A stretch of 64,000 nucleotides of DNA, from assembly GCA_030692515.1 (NCBI GenBank), contig JAUXZS010000056.1:124001-188000 (forward strand), read 5' to 3'. Source of the DNA: Bacteroidota bacterium. Its GTDB lineage: Bacteria > Bacteroidota > Bacteroidia > B-17B0 > Aurantibacillaceae. Below the pieces are notes generated by a model, which worked only from the letters and a program-made list of their open reading frames with translations, did no database searches and had not been told where the DNA came from. A program made the position numbers and the translations under genes. Of the stretch, positions 17,807 to 25,979 are shown one piece after another (positions within the stretch are counted from its first letter, which is position 1; each line of letters begins with the position of its first letter).

Positions 17807-18603
17807 TGAAGTGTAAAACAGCCGATGATTTAAGTATTTATTATGAAGTTCAGGGAAATCTTGAATCTTCAGAAACAATTGTACTTTTAAATGGATTAAC
17901 ACAATCCACCGTTTCGTGGTTTTTTGTTTTGCAACACCTTAAAGAAAAATATAAAATTATTTTATTGGATTTTATTTTTCAGGGGCAAAGCGATAAGGCA
18001 GAGCATTGGCGAGATTTTGACCAACACGCCAACGACGTAAAACATGTTTTACAACACGAAAAAATAACTAAGGCAAATATTATTGGTTTATCATACGGTA
18101 GTTTAGTGGCACAAAATTTTGCTGTTAATTATCCAACATTTGTAAATAAATTAATTTTAATTTCAACGTTTGCTCATAAAACACCTTATTATGAAGCCGT
18201 TGAATTAGGATGGTGGCGAGCGTTAGAGATGGGTGGTTATAATTTAATGTTAGACATTATGTTGCCAAGTGTTTTAAGCGAAGATTATTTTTCAAACCCA
18301 ATTATCCCAATAAATTTAATGAAAGAAGCGCGTTTGGATGCGCAGCAAAACAAACAGGCCATTTTTAATTTAATGCAGGCAACAAAAGATAGAAAAGATT
18401 ACCGAAAGGAGCTCGAAAAAATAACGGCACCAACATTAATTATACAAGGAGAAAAAGATTTATTGTTACCTGTACATTTAGCAGAAGAAGTTCACAAACA
18501 CATTAAGAATTCTAAAATTAAAGTAATTAAAAACGCAGGCCATACTTTAAACTTAGAACACGTGCCGGAAGTGTGTGGAGATATAAAAGAGTTTTTACTT
18601 TAA
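17806..18603 (+). CDS. Alpha/beta-fold hydrolase
   Basis: 265 aa cytoplasmic hydrolase. The nucleophile elbow G-L-S-Y-G-S places Ser96, with the acid Asp218 (G-E-K-D) and the base His246 (N-A-G-H-T) in the expected order, and a lid region at about 125-185. The oxyanion region is L-N-G-L-T-Q-S. The substrate cannot be inferred: esterases, lactonases and haloperoxidase-like enzymes share this layout. Its ATG shares a base with the ldcA stop, so the two are translationally coupled. The 3' end overlaps the convergent bshB1 by 9 bp. Confidence 0.88.
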   Translation: MKCKTADDLSIYYEVQGNLESSETIVLLNGLTQSTVSWFFVLQHLKEKYKIILLDFIFQGQSDKAEHWRDFDQHANDVKHVLQHEKITKANIIGLSYGSLVAQNFAVNYPTFVNKLILISTFAHKTPYYEAVELGWWRALEMGGYNLMLDIMLPSVLSEDYFSNPIIPINLMKEARLDAQQNKQAIFNLMQATKDRKDYRKELEKITAPTLIIQGEKDLLLPVHLAEEVHKHIKNSKIKVIKNAGHTLNLEHVPEVCGDIKEFLL

Positions 18604-19311
18604 ATCAAACAAACTGTTTACACCAGGATAACGTTCTGTTGTAAATCCTTCAGCATAGGGCACACCAATCGTTCTACCCCACAATGCCATTTTACTGTTT
18701 ATGGTTTCAATAAAAGCTTTACTTGAAATGGGTGTTTCTGGTTCACTTGAATTTGAATTATAAAACTGAGAAGAAAAAGCCATAATAGCTTTGTGTTTTA
18801 TTTCCATAAAATCTGTAATGTCAATTACAAAATCGGGATGTATATAGTGGTCTTGTATATAATGATAAACCGCTTTTGGTCGCCAAGCGTTTTGTGTTTT
18901 TCCATTATCAGAGGTTTCTATTTTTATTAAACCACTGTAAAAACAAGCATCAGAAACTAACTTTGCAGCTCTTCCATGATCGGGATGCCTATCATTAATT
19001 GCATTACACAAAATGATTTCTGGTTGATGTTTACGAATTACTTCTATAATTTGTTTTTGATGTGTTTCATTATTTTCAAAAAAACCATCTTTAAATTTTA
19101 ATTGCGTTCTAAAAGAAACCCCTAAAATTTTAGCCGCCTCGGTCGCTTCTTTAGTCCTTAACTCTGCACTACCTCTAGTTCCAAGTTCTCCAAGAGTGAG
19201 GTCTAAAACGCCAACTTTTTTTCCTAACAAAATATGTTTGGCAATTGTTCCACTACAACCTAATTCAACATCATCTGGGTGAACGCCAATTGCTAATATA
19301 TCAATCTTCAT
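18595..19311 (-). CDS. bshB1: Bacillithiol biosynthesis deacetylase BshB1
   Basis: 238 aa PIG-L/LmbE-fold zinc deacetylase. BshB1 removes the acetyl group from GlcNAc-malate in the second step of bacillithiol synthesis, the main low-molecular-weight thiol of Firmicutes and Bacteroidota. Zinc-binding motif H-P-D-D at 11-14 and second motif H-P-D-H at 109-112; also family-typical are L-G-E-L-G-T-R-G and the C-terminal E-G-F-T-T-E-R-Y. Its start shares one base with the lpxD stop (TAATG), so it is coupled to lpxD. bshA and bshC are not in the window. Confidence 0.93.
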   Translation of the reverse strand: MKIDILAIGVHPDDVELGCSGTIAKHILLGKKVGVLDLTLGELGTRGSAELRTKEATEAAKILGVSFRTQLKFKDGFFENNETHQKQIIEVIRKHQPEIILCNAINDRHPDHGRAAKLVSDACFYSGLIKIETSDNGKTQNAWRPKAVYHYIQDHYIHPDFVIDITDFMEIKHKAIMAFSSQFYNSNSSEPETPISSKAFIETINSKMALWGRTIGVPYAEGFTTERYPGVNSLFDLK

Positions 19312-20351
19312 TATTGTTTTGAATTAAACAGTTTTGTTAACTCATTAATTTTATCGTTTAGTTTTGGAAGGCTGCGGAATAGAACATAACTTCTTTTGTA
19401 ATCACCAGCACTAAAGGCCGGAGAACCCTGAATGATTTCACCTTCCTTTAAAAAGCTGGAAGCTATTCCCGATTGTCCTGCAATTTTAACGCCATCTGCA
19501 ATTTTTAAATGCCCGGCAATTCCAACTTGCGCTCCAATCATGCAATTTTTACCAACTTTTGTTGATCCCGCAACGCCTGATAGGCCAGCAATTACAGTAT
19601 TCTCACCAATCTCTACATTGTGTGCTATTTGAACAAGATTATCTAATTTCACTCCTTTACGAAGTATTGTTGAGCCAAGTGTTGCTCTATCAATTGAAGC
19701 ATTTGAACCAACCTCAACATTATCCTCAATAATTACATTGCCAATTTGAGGTACCTTTGCAAATGCTTTCCCTGTATTTGTAGGAGCAAAACCAAAGCCA
19801 TCACTGCCAATTACAGTGCCAGCGTGAATAGTGCAATTGGCGCCAATAATACATTCGTGATAAACTTTAACCCCTGAAAACAAAACCGTGTTATCGCCTA
19901 CTTTACAATTATCTCCAATATAAACATGAGGATATAATTTTACGTTATTCCCGATAGTAACGTTTTCTCCTACATAAACAAAGGCACCAAAATAACAATC
20001 GGCACCAGTTTTAGCTGTTTCAGAAATAAAAGAAGGTTGCTCTATACCTACTTTACTTCCTTTAATTTCAGCATACATTTCTAAAAGTTTAGCAAATGAT
20101 TCATAAGCATTATCTACACGAATTAATGTGCAGGTAGGCTTTACAGATTTATCAAGAACTAAAGATTTGTTTACAATTACAATACTTGCATTGGTTGTAT
20201 AAATAAAATTATTATAAATGGGATTAGATAAAAAAGAAAGTGTTTTGTAGGAGCCCTCTTCAATTTTAGAAAGATTATTCACAGTAACATTAGCATCTCC
20301 TTCAATAGTGCCGTTTAATAACTGTGCGATTTGTTGAGCTGAAAATTCCAT
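19311..20351 (-). CDS. lpxD: UDP-3-O-acylglucosamine N-acyltransferase
   Basis: 346 aa, the normal length. LpxD adds the second acyl chain in lipid A synthesis at the cytoplasmic side of the inner membrane. The N-terminal uridine-binding domain (about 1-100) is followed by a long left-handed beta-helix of hexapeptide repeats (about 105-310) and a C-terminal helix. The catalytic His is His244 in Q-I-A-H-N-V-E-I-G, and the signature G-S-D-G-F-G-F at 182-188 is present. lpxA, lpxC and fabZ are not adjacent; bacteria of this phylum often carry extra lpxD copies, so this could be the second one. First gene of a two-gene operon with bshB1. Confidence 0.94.
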   Translation of the reverse strand: MEFSAQQIAQLLNGTIEGDANVTVNNLSKIEEGSYKTLSFLSNPIYNNFIYTTNASIVIVNKSLVLDKSVKPTCTLIRVDNAYESFAKLLEMYAEIKGSKVGIEQPSFISETAKTGADCYFGAFVYVGENVTIGNNVKLYPHVYIGDNCKVGDNTVLFSGVKVYHECIIGANCTIHAGTVIGSDGFGFAPTNTGKAFAKVPQIGNVIIEDNVEVGSNASIDRATLGSTILRKGVKLDNLVQIAHNVEIGENTVIAGLSGVAGSTKVGKNCMIGAQVGIAGHLKIADGVKIAGQSGIASSFLKEGEIIQGSPAFSAGDYKRSYVLFRSLPKLNDKINELTKLFNSKQ

Positions 20352-20449
20352 ATTTTTTAACTATCTAAATTTAAGTATTTTATTAATAGGTTATTCGTTT
20401 GGATAAATTAGACTCGGTTTTTCTATTTTTTTTAAAAAACAGTTTAACC

Positions 20450-21586
20450 TCATGTTGTTTTAAGGGTAACGCTTTTAATAACGGAAATTAATTTTTGTTT
20501 CTCGTTTGCCCAATTTAACTCTTTTGCCGCAAGTTTAGTGTTGTTTTTGTATTCCAATAATTTATCTGAAGAAAGCATTTCGTTAATTTTAAAAGCAATA
20601 TTTTCTGGTTGATGGTCAGCAATAAAATCCCCAATCTTATAATCATTAATTATTTTTTCAATTTCGGGCAAGCGGCTAGCTAAAATTGGCACACCCGCTT
20701 GTATGTAATCAAATATTTTATTTGGTAAACTATTAACATAATTCAGGTTTGTATTTTTATCAATACTCAAGCCTAAGTCGGCATTAAAAGTATAATGCAT
20801 TAATTCTTGTTTCGGAATTTTATCGATAAGAAATACTTTTTCTTCTAAATAATTTTTTTTTATCTTTTCTCTCAACGTTGTCCATACATCGCCACTACCA
20901 ATAATTAAAAGTATGGCGTTGTCTACTAGCCGCATTGCGTCTAACAACTCCTCTGCTCCTCTATCAATATTAATGCCTGCGCCCTGCAACAGTATTATTT
21001 TTTTATTATCCGGCAACCCTAATTCTCCTTTTGATTTCGGATTAAAATTTTCTATTGTGTTGGAAATGTTTCTAACTGCAACAAATTTTACCCCGTATTT
21101 TTTTTCGAAAATTTTTGCTATGCTATCGTTGACTGTTATGCAGAATTTCAATTTTGGGAGAATATGTTTCTCAACCCTTCTCCAAATATTTTGCTTAAAG
21201 GGCGCGTTTACTAATTCGGGTACTTCACAAAATAATTCGTGGCTATCATAAATTAATGGTAGTTTTTTAATTTTAGAAATTAAATAATTCGGCAACAAAG
21301 TATCCAAATCATTTGCATATAAAAGGTCGGCTTTTTTTATTAAAAGAATAAAAAACAATCTAAAATTAAAAAACAAATAAAATAAAGGTCCGGTTAAAAA
21401 CAACATGTGCATTCTGATTGTTTTGAATGGCCAAAATGGAATTTCCAATGAGTTAGGAAGTTTTCTCCCAATTAGAACTACGTTAAAGTCACATTCCATT
21501 AACGTAAAACAGGTTTTGTTTACGCGATTGTCGGTAACCAAATCGTTAATAACACTAACAATTGCTATTTTTTTTGTTGTAAACAA
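20450..21586 (-). CDS. Glycosyltransferase family 4-like protein
   Basis: 378 aa with GT-B fold features: N-terminal strand K-K-I-A-I-V-S-V, an early hydrophobic membrane-associating segment (about 55-85), A-N-D-L-D-T-L-L typical of GT4, and a C-terminal donor-binding half with G-A-G-I-N-I-D-R-G-A-E and L-P-N-K-I-F-D-Y-I-Q-A-G-V-P. It lies next to the polysaccharide cluster but on the opposite strand. The start is uncertain: the frame opens at a TTG at 21586, which is needed to include the first beta strand, yet that TTG overlaps a TATCTTTG promoter-like box. Acceptor and donor sugars are unknown. Confidence 0.82.
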   Translation of the reverse strand: MFTTKKIAIVSVINDLVTDNRVNKTCFTLMECDFNVVLIGRKLPNSLEIPFWPFKTIRMHMLFLTGPLFYLFFNFRLFFILLIKKADLLYANDLDTLLPNYLISKIKKLPLIYDSHELFCEVPELVNAPFKQNIWRRVEKHILPKLKFCITVNDSIAKIFEKKYGVKFVAVRNISNTIENFNPKSKGELGLPDNKKIILLQGAGINIDRGAEELLDAMRLVDNAILLIIGSGDVWTTLREKIKKNYLEEKVFLIDKIPKQELMHYTFNADLGLSIDKNTNLNYVNSLPNKIFDYIQAGVPILASRLPEIEKIINDYKIGDFIADHQPENIAFKINEMLSSDKLLEYKNNTKLAAKELNWANEKQKLISVIKSVTLKTT

Positions 21587-21638
21587 AGATATTGTTGATA
21601 TTGGCTTAAAGATAGAAATATTACACTTAATTTATTGT

Positions 21639-21646
21639 TATTTTTG
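21639..21646 (+). promoter_or_regulatory. -7 box very close to the murB start
   Basis: TATTTTTG matches TAnnTTTG and ends 7 bp before the murB ATG, so the message would have almost no leader. No good -33 box. It lies in the 67-bp gap between the divergent glycosyltransferase and murB genes. Confidence 0.35.
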
Positions 21647-21653
21647 TTTAAGT

Positions 21654-22673
21654 ATGTTGAATATCCAAGAAAATAAAAACCTAAAGTCATACAACAGCTT
21701 TAGTTTAGAGGTTTTTTGCACTTTTTTTGTGGAAATAAATTCTATAGAAGATTTTTTGTCTCTTCTAAAAACCGAAGTTTACCAAAATAATACTAAACTA
21801 ATTATTGGGGGAGGGAGTAACATATTATTTACTCAAAACTTTGAGGGAATAGTAATTAAAAATAATTTAAAAGGAATTGAGGTCGTTCATGAAAACAATA
21901 ACGAAATAATTATTAAAGCTGCGGCAGGAGAAAATTGGCATGAATTTGTACTATACTGTATCAAAAAAAATTATTATGGGTTAGAAAACTTATCGCTTAT
22001 TCCGGGTTGCGTGGGAGCAAGTCCGATGCAAAACATTGGCGCTTATGGTGTAGAAATTAAAGATTGTTTTTTTGAACTAGAAGCGACTAATGTTGTTAAC
22101 GGAGAAAAAAAAGTTTTCAAAAAAGAGGATTGTGAGTTTGGATATAGAGAAAGTGTTTTTAAAACAAAATATAAAAACCAATATTTTATTTCATCCGTTT
22201 CGTTTAAACTGAATAAAAACGCTGATTTAAATACAAGCTACGGAGCAATTAAGGAACAACTGGACGTAATGAAGGTTAAAAATCCAACGTTGAAAGATGT
22301 TTCAAATGCTGTAATTGCCATCCGCCAAAGTAAACTTCCTAATCCAAGTGAAATTGGAAATGCGGGTAGTTTTTTTAAAAACCCAGAAATATCGTTCGAG
22401 AAATATAAAGAACTTTCTAATAATTTTAAAGAAATTGTTTCTTATCCCTTGCCTAGCGGAAATTTTAAATTAGCTGCCGGTTGGCTAATAGAACAATGTG
22501 GTCTTAAGGGTTTTGAAAAAAACGGAGCCGCAGTCCATTCTAAACAGGCTTTGGTTCTGATAAATAAAAATAATTCATCTGGTAAAGCGATATTTGAATT
22601 ATCAAGTTATGTTTTACAAAAAGTATTTGATAAATTTGGAGTAACCCTTGAGCGTGAAGTAAATATTATCTGA
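21654..22673 (+). CDS. murB: UDP-N-acetylmuramate dehydrogenase (MurB, type I)
   Basis: 339 aa, matching the E. coli-type enzyme (342 aa). This FAD enzyme reduces UDP-GlcNAc-enolpyruvate to UDP-MurNAc in the cytoplasm. I chose the ATG at 21654; extending the frame upstream would overlap the divergent glycosyltransferase and add non-homologous residues. Key features: FAD-binding I-G-G-G-S-N-I-L, P-G-x-x-G-A-S-P-M-Q-N-I-G-A-Y-G, Arg165 (Y-R-E-S-V-F-K), the proton-donor Ser239 (G-N-A-G-S-F-F-K-N-P) and the C-terminal L-E-R-E-V that holds the catalytic Glu. The TGA overlaps the ATG of the polymerase-like gene, coupling it to the polysaccharide operon. Confidence 0.95.
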   Translation: MLNIQENKNLKSYNSFSLEVFCTFFVEINSIEDFLSLLKTEVYQNNTKLIIGGGSNILFTQNFEGIVIKNNLKGIEVVHENNNEIIIKAAAGENWHEFVLYCIKKNYYGLENLSLIPGCVGASPMQNIGAYGVEIKDCFFELEATNVVNGEKKVFKKEDCEFGYRESVFKTKYKNQYFISSVSFKLNKNADLNTSYGAIKEQLDVMKVKNPTLKDVSNAVIAIRQSKLPNPSEIGNAGSFFKNPEISFEKYKELSNNFKEIVSYPLPSGNFKLAAGWLIEQCGLKGFEKNGAAVHSKQALVLINKNNSSGKAIFELSSYVLQKVFDKFGVTLEREVNII

Positions 22674-23977
22674 TGATTGGTTTTTTAATTGATGTAGGAA
22701 TCTTTTCTAACTTATTTTATACTGGTTTCATTTTTTTTAAAGAGCCTTTAGAATTTTATTTTTCTTACATCCCAATTTTAATTTTATTACCAATATTTAT
22801 TTTAAAATATAAATTTTTTACGCCATCTCTCTACATTATTATTCCTTTATTAATTTTTGGAGTGTTTAATATACTTGTCGGAAATAACACTACGCCTCGG
22901 TTTTTAAAGATTTTTCTCAACATCAGTCTCAACCTAGTTTTTTATCAATATGTTATTCAATACTATAATTATGATGTAAAGCTTGTTTTTAAAAAATACC
23001 TCAATATTTCCTTTTTGGTTTGCGCATTAGGCTTGTTTCAACTATTTAGTTATTGGATTGGATTTACATATGGCTACAACCTTCGTTTAATTATGCCGCT
23101 TAACAAATGGGGTGTAAATTTAGGGGGTTTAGGTATTCGTATTAACAGCATTTTTAGCGAACCGTCTTCTTTAGGCATAGCTATTGCCCCGGCCTTTTTT
23201 GTAAGTATTTATCAATTATTACTTCGAACAAATGATTTTATTTCTTTAAAAAAATGTATTGTTATTGTTATTTGTTATTGTTTTTCGTTTTCCAGCTTGG
23301 CTTTCCTTGGCATATTTTTTTCGATTGTTTTAATTACGCTTAACTTTGGTGCTGTTCGTTATTTTTTATTAGCCATTCCAATTTCAGTTTTTTTATTTTT
23401 TACGGCCTACAATAATGCAACAGAATTTAAAGTAAGAGTAGATGGTATTAAAGAATTATTTGTTGATAATATACTCGACGAAGCTAAAGCAGGAGAAAAT
23501 CGTCCGGCTAAAGTAAAAAGAATTCAGAGTTTTTTAAAGCGCGTGCATGGCTCTTCTTTTGTGTTCTATAACAATTATTATATTGCAAAAAAGAATTTTA
23601 TTAAAAATCCCATTTTTGGAACCGGGCTTGGTTCTCATGAGTTTGCCTATGATAAATACACTTTAAATAAATTAATTGGAGGTATATATCAGTTTAATAC
23701 CGGTGATGCTAATTCACTTTTTTTAAGAACCCTTTCTGAAATTGGGTTGTTTGGGGCAGTTTTTTTAATATTATTTATTTTTAAATATTTTGTTTCGTAT
23801 GATTTAAATGGGCATGAGGATAATGTTTATTGGGTAATAAGTAATGCTCTTTTAGTTTTAATTCTTTTAACCTATATACGGCAAGGTAACTACACTTATA
23901 ATGGTTTTTTCCTATATGGCTGGCTCTATTTTTATAACTTAAAAAATTACAAAGACTATACCGAAAGTTTATCCTAA
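22673..23977 (+). CDS. O-antigen polymerase/ligase-like membrane protein
   Basis: 434 aa, highly hydrophobic, roughly 10-11 membrane segments. It resembles Wzy/WaaL-type proteins, which polymerise or ligate polysaccharide on the periplasmic face of the inner membrane. The large hydrophilic loop near residues 240-320 is typical, as are S-I-F-S-E-P-S-S-L-G and G-T-G-L-G-S-H before the last helices, with N-S-L-F-L-R-T-L-S-E-I-G-L-F-G. Wzy and WaaL cannot be told apart by sequence alone. It starts within the murB stop and is followed 2 bp later by a glycosyltransferase, so it sits firmly in the operon. Confidence 0.82.
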   Translation: MIGFLIDVGIFSNLFYTGFIFFKEPLEFYFSYIPILILLPIFILKYKFFTPSLYIIIPLLIFGVFNILVGNNTTPRFLKIFLNISLNLVFYQYVIQYYNYDVKLVFKKYLNISFLVCALGLFQLFSYWIGFTYGYNLRLIMPLNKWGVNLGGLGIRINSIFSEPSSLGIAIAPAFFVSIYQLLLRTNDFISLKKCIVIVICYCFSFSSLAFLGIFFSIVLITLNFGAVRYFLLAIPISVFLFFTAYNNATEFKVRVDGIKELFVDNILDEAKAGENRPAKVKRIQSFLKRVHGSSFVFYNNYYIAKKNFIKNPIFGTGLGSHEFAYDKYTLNKLIGGIYQFNTGDANSLFLRTLSEIGLFGAVFLILFIFKYFVSYDLNGHEDNVYWVISNALLVLILLTYIRQGNYTYNGFFLYGWLYFYNLKNYKDYTESLS

Positions 23978-23979
23978 AA

Positions 23980-25032
23980 ATGACGGTGCTATTTTTATAC
24001 ACAGAGCTTGCAGACTATTTTATCAAGTCTTGTGAAAACCTTTCGGAAACAGAAGAGGTTCATATTATTCGTTGGCCCGTGAATAAAGAAGCCCCTTTTG
24101 TTTTTTCGTTCTCCGAAAAATTAAAAGTGTATGAAAAAAACAACTATACCTTTTTACAATTAGAGCAATTAATAAAAAAAATAAATCCTGACATACTTAT
24201 TTGCAGCGGATGGATTGATAAAGATTATTTAAAGCTAACAAAACCTTATTTTAAAAAAATTCCAACAGTATTAACCTGCGATACTCATTGGTCTGCATCA
24301 ATTAAGCAATACATTGCCATTGTGTTAAGTCGCTTTTTTCTATTAAACAAGTTTACTTATTCGTGGGTTCCCGGAAAAAAACAATCGCAATATGTTTCTA
24401 AGCTTGGCTTTAAACAAAATAAAATAAAAACTGGATTTTACTGCTGCGACCTCGAAAAATTTAATTCATTTTATAAATCTCAATTAGCCCAAAAGAAAAA
24501 CAAATTTCCTAAAAGATTTTTGTTTGTTGGAAGATATTATGAATTTAAAGGAATTAAAGATTTATGGGAAGCCTTTACGCAATTACAAATAGAAGCGCCA
24601 AATGAATGGGAGCTTTGGTGTCTTGGAACAGGAAACACAATCCCCCCCATACATGAAAAAATTAAACACTTTGGTTTTGTTCAACCAAATAATCTTAGCG
24701 AGATTACGCATGAATGTGGTGTATTTGTTTTACCTAGCCATTTTGAGCCCTGGGGTGTAGTGGTTCAAGAATATGCTGCATCTGGATTTCCAATAGTTAC
24801 AAGTGCTGCCGTCGGTTCTAGCGAAATTTTTTTAGAAAATGGGAGCAATGGCTATTCTTTTGAAGCAAAAAACATTAAAGAATTAAAAGAAATTCTAAAA
24901 AAAATAATAACTTTAAGCGACTCTGATTTAATTAAAATGTCGATGGCTAGTCATTTAATTGCACAGAAAATTACTCCAAAAAAATGGAGCGATACAATTT
25001 TAGAAATTTACAATGAATTTAATACCAACTAA
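23980..25032 (+). CDS. Glycosyltransferase family 4 protein
   Basis: 350 aa GT-B enzyme. The second half carries F-L-F-V-G-R-Y-Y-E-F-K-G-I-K-D-L, typical of GT4, and the E-x7-E motif in H-F-E-P-W-G-V-V-V-Q-E-Y-A-A-S-G, which binds the nucleotide sugar. Upstream are I-C-S-G-W-I and C-D-T-H-W. It probably adds one sugar to the growing repeat unit on the lipid carrier. The last 20 bp overlap the next gene. Donor and acceptor are unknown. Confidence 0.88.
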   Translation: MTVLFLYTELADYFIKSCENLSETEEVHIIRWPVNKEAPFVFSFSEKLKVYEKNNYTFLQLEQLIKKINPDILICSGWIDKDYLKLTKPYFKKIPTVLTCDTHWSASIKQYIAIVLSRFFLLNKFTYSWVPGKKQSQYVSKLGFKQNKIKTGFYCCDLEKFNSFYKSQLAQKKNKFPKRFLFVGRYYEFKGIKDLWEAFTQLQIEAPNEWELWCLGTGNTIPPIHEKIKHFGFVQPNNLSEITHECGVFVLPSHFEPWGVVVQEYAASGFPIVTSAAVGSSEIFLENGSNGYSFEAKNIKELKEILKKIITLSDSDLIKMSMASHLIAQKITPKKWSDTILEIYNEFNTN

Positions 25033-25975
25033 AATATTAGTAACCGGCGGCGCTGGTAATATAGGTAGCGCCTTAGTCGACAAACTAATTCAAAACCCAC
25101 ATAATTTTGTAGTAATTGTTGATAATTTATCTACCGGCAATCTCTCAAAATTACCTTCGTCAAAACAAACTAATTGGAAGTTTATTAAAGGCGATGTAAA
25201 TCATTTGAATGACCTTTCGTCGATTATGCTCTCATATCATTTTGATTATGTTTTTCACCTTGCCGCTGTTGTTGGCGTTATTAGAACTCAAGAAAACCCT
25301 ATTGATGTTTTAGATGATATTGAAGGAATCAAAAACATATTAAACTTATCAAAAAACACCTCTGTTAAACACGTTTATTTTTCTTCTAGTTCCGAAGTTT
25401 ACGGTGAACCTGTTGAATTACCTCAAAATGAACACCTAACACCTTTAAACTCGCGAGTTCCTTATGCTGTTGTTAAAAATCTTGGCGAGTGTTTTTTTAG
25501 AAGTTATTGGCAAGTATATCATCTTCCATATACCATTTTTAGATTTTTTAATACATATGGTCCAAATCAAAGTGTAGACTTTGTAGTTGCTAGATTTTTA
25601 TCGGCAGCATTAAAAAATGAAGACATTACAATTTATGGCGACGGTCTTCAAACAAGAACTTTTACTTATGTTGACGATACCATAAATGTTTGTACTAAAA
25701 TATTTGAAGACAAATTATTAATTAACGATGTGATTAATATAGGTAACGATGCGTTAATGACTATAAAAGACCTTGCTGAATTAACAATAAAAATAGCAAA
25801 ATCAAATTCAAAAATAATTTATCTTCCGCCGCTTAAAGAAGGAGATATGACCAGAAGGCAGCCCGACAATACAAAAATGCGCCAAATACTAAACAAAAAA
25901 TTAATAAGTATAGATGAGGGAATCAAGTTAATGATGAATGACGAGAGATTTATTAATTTAATTGGATTAAAATAA
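25013..25975 (+). CDS. NAD-dependent sugar-nucleotide epimerase/dehydratase (extended SDR)
   Basis: 320 aa. The Rossmann motif T-G-G-A-G-N-I-G-S is at about residues 11-19, the active-site Y-x-x-x-K in P-Y-A-V-V-K, with the S-S-S-S-E-V-Y-G strand before it. G-D-G-L-Q-T-R-T-F-T-Y-V-D-D is shared by UDP-glucuronate decarboxylases (UXS) and UDP-glucose/GlcNAc 4-epimerases. It makes a UDP-sugar for the polysaccharide built by this cluster; which sugar is open. The start at 25013 lies within the end of the previous gene (20-bp overlap) and gives a proper N-terminus eight residues before the Rossmann strand. Confidence 0.88.
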   Translation: MNLIPTKILVTGGAGNIGSALVDKLIQNPHNFVVIVDNLSTGNLSKLPSSKQTNWKFIKGDVNHLNDLSSIMLSYHFDYVFHLAAVVGVIRTQENPIDVLDDIEGIKNILNLSKNTSVKHVYFSSSSEVYGEPVELPQNEHLTPLNSRVPYAVVKNLGECFFRSYWQVYHLPYTIFRFFNTYGPNQSVDFVVARFLSAALKNEDITIYGDGLQTRTFTYVDDTINVCTKIFEDKLLINDVINIGNDALMTIKDLAELTIKIAKSNSKIIYLPPLKEGDMTRRQPDNTKMRQILNKKLISIDEGIKLMMNDERFINLIGLK

Positions 25976-25979
25976 TTCT

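Noticed and set aside
21584-21591. TATCTTTG on the minus strand as the glycosyltransferase promoter
   Set aside because: It includes the presumed TTG start codon, so it cannot serve that start; short A/T-rich matches are frequent by chance in this genome.
21405-21653. Longer murB start at 21405
   Set aside because: It would overlap the divergent glycosyltransferase gene by about 180 bp and adds nothing that MurB proteins have.
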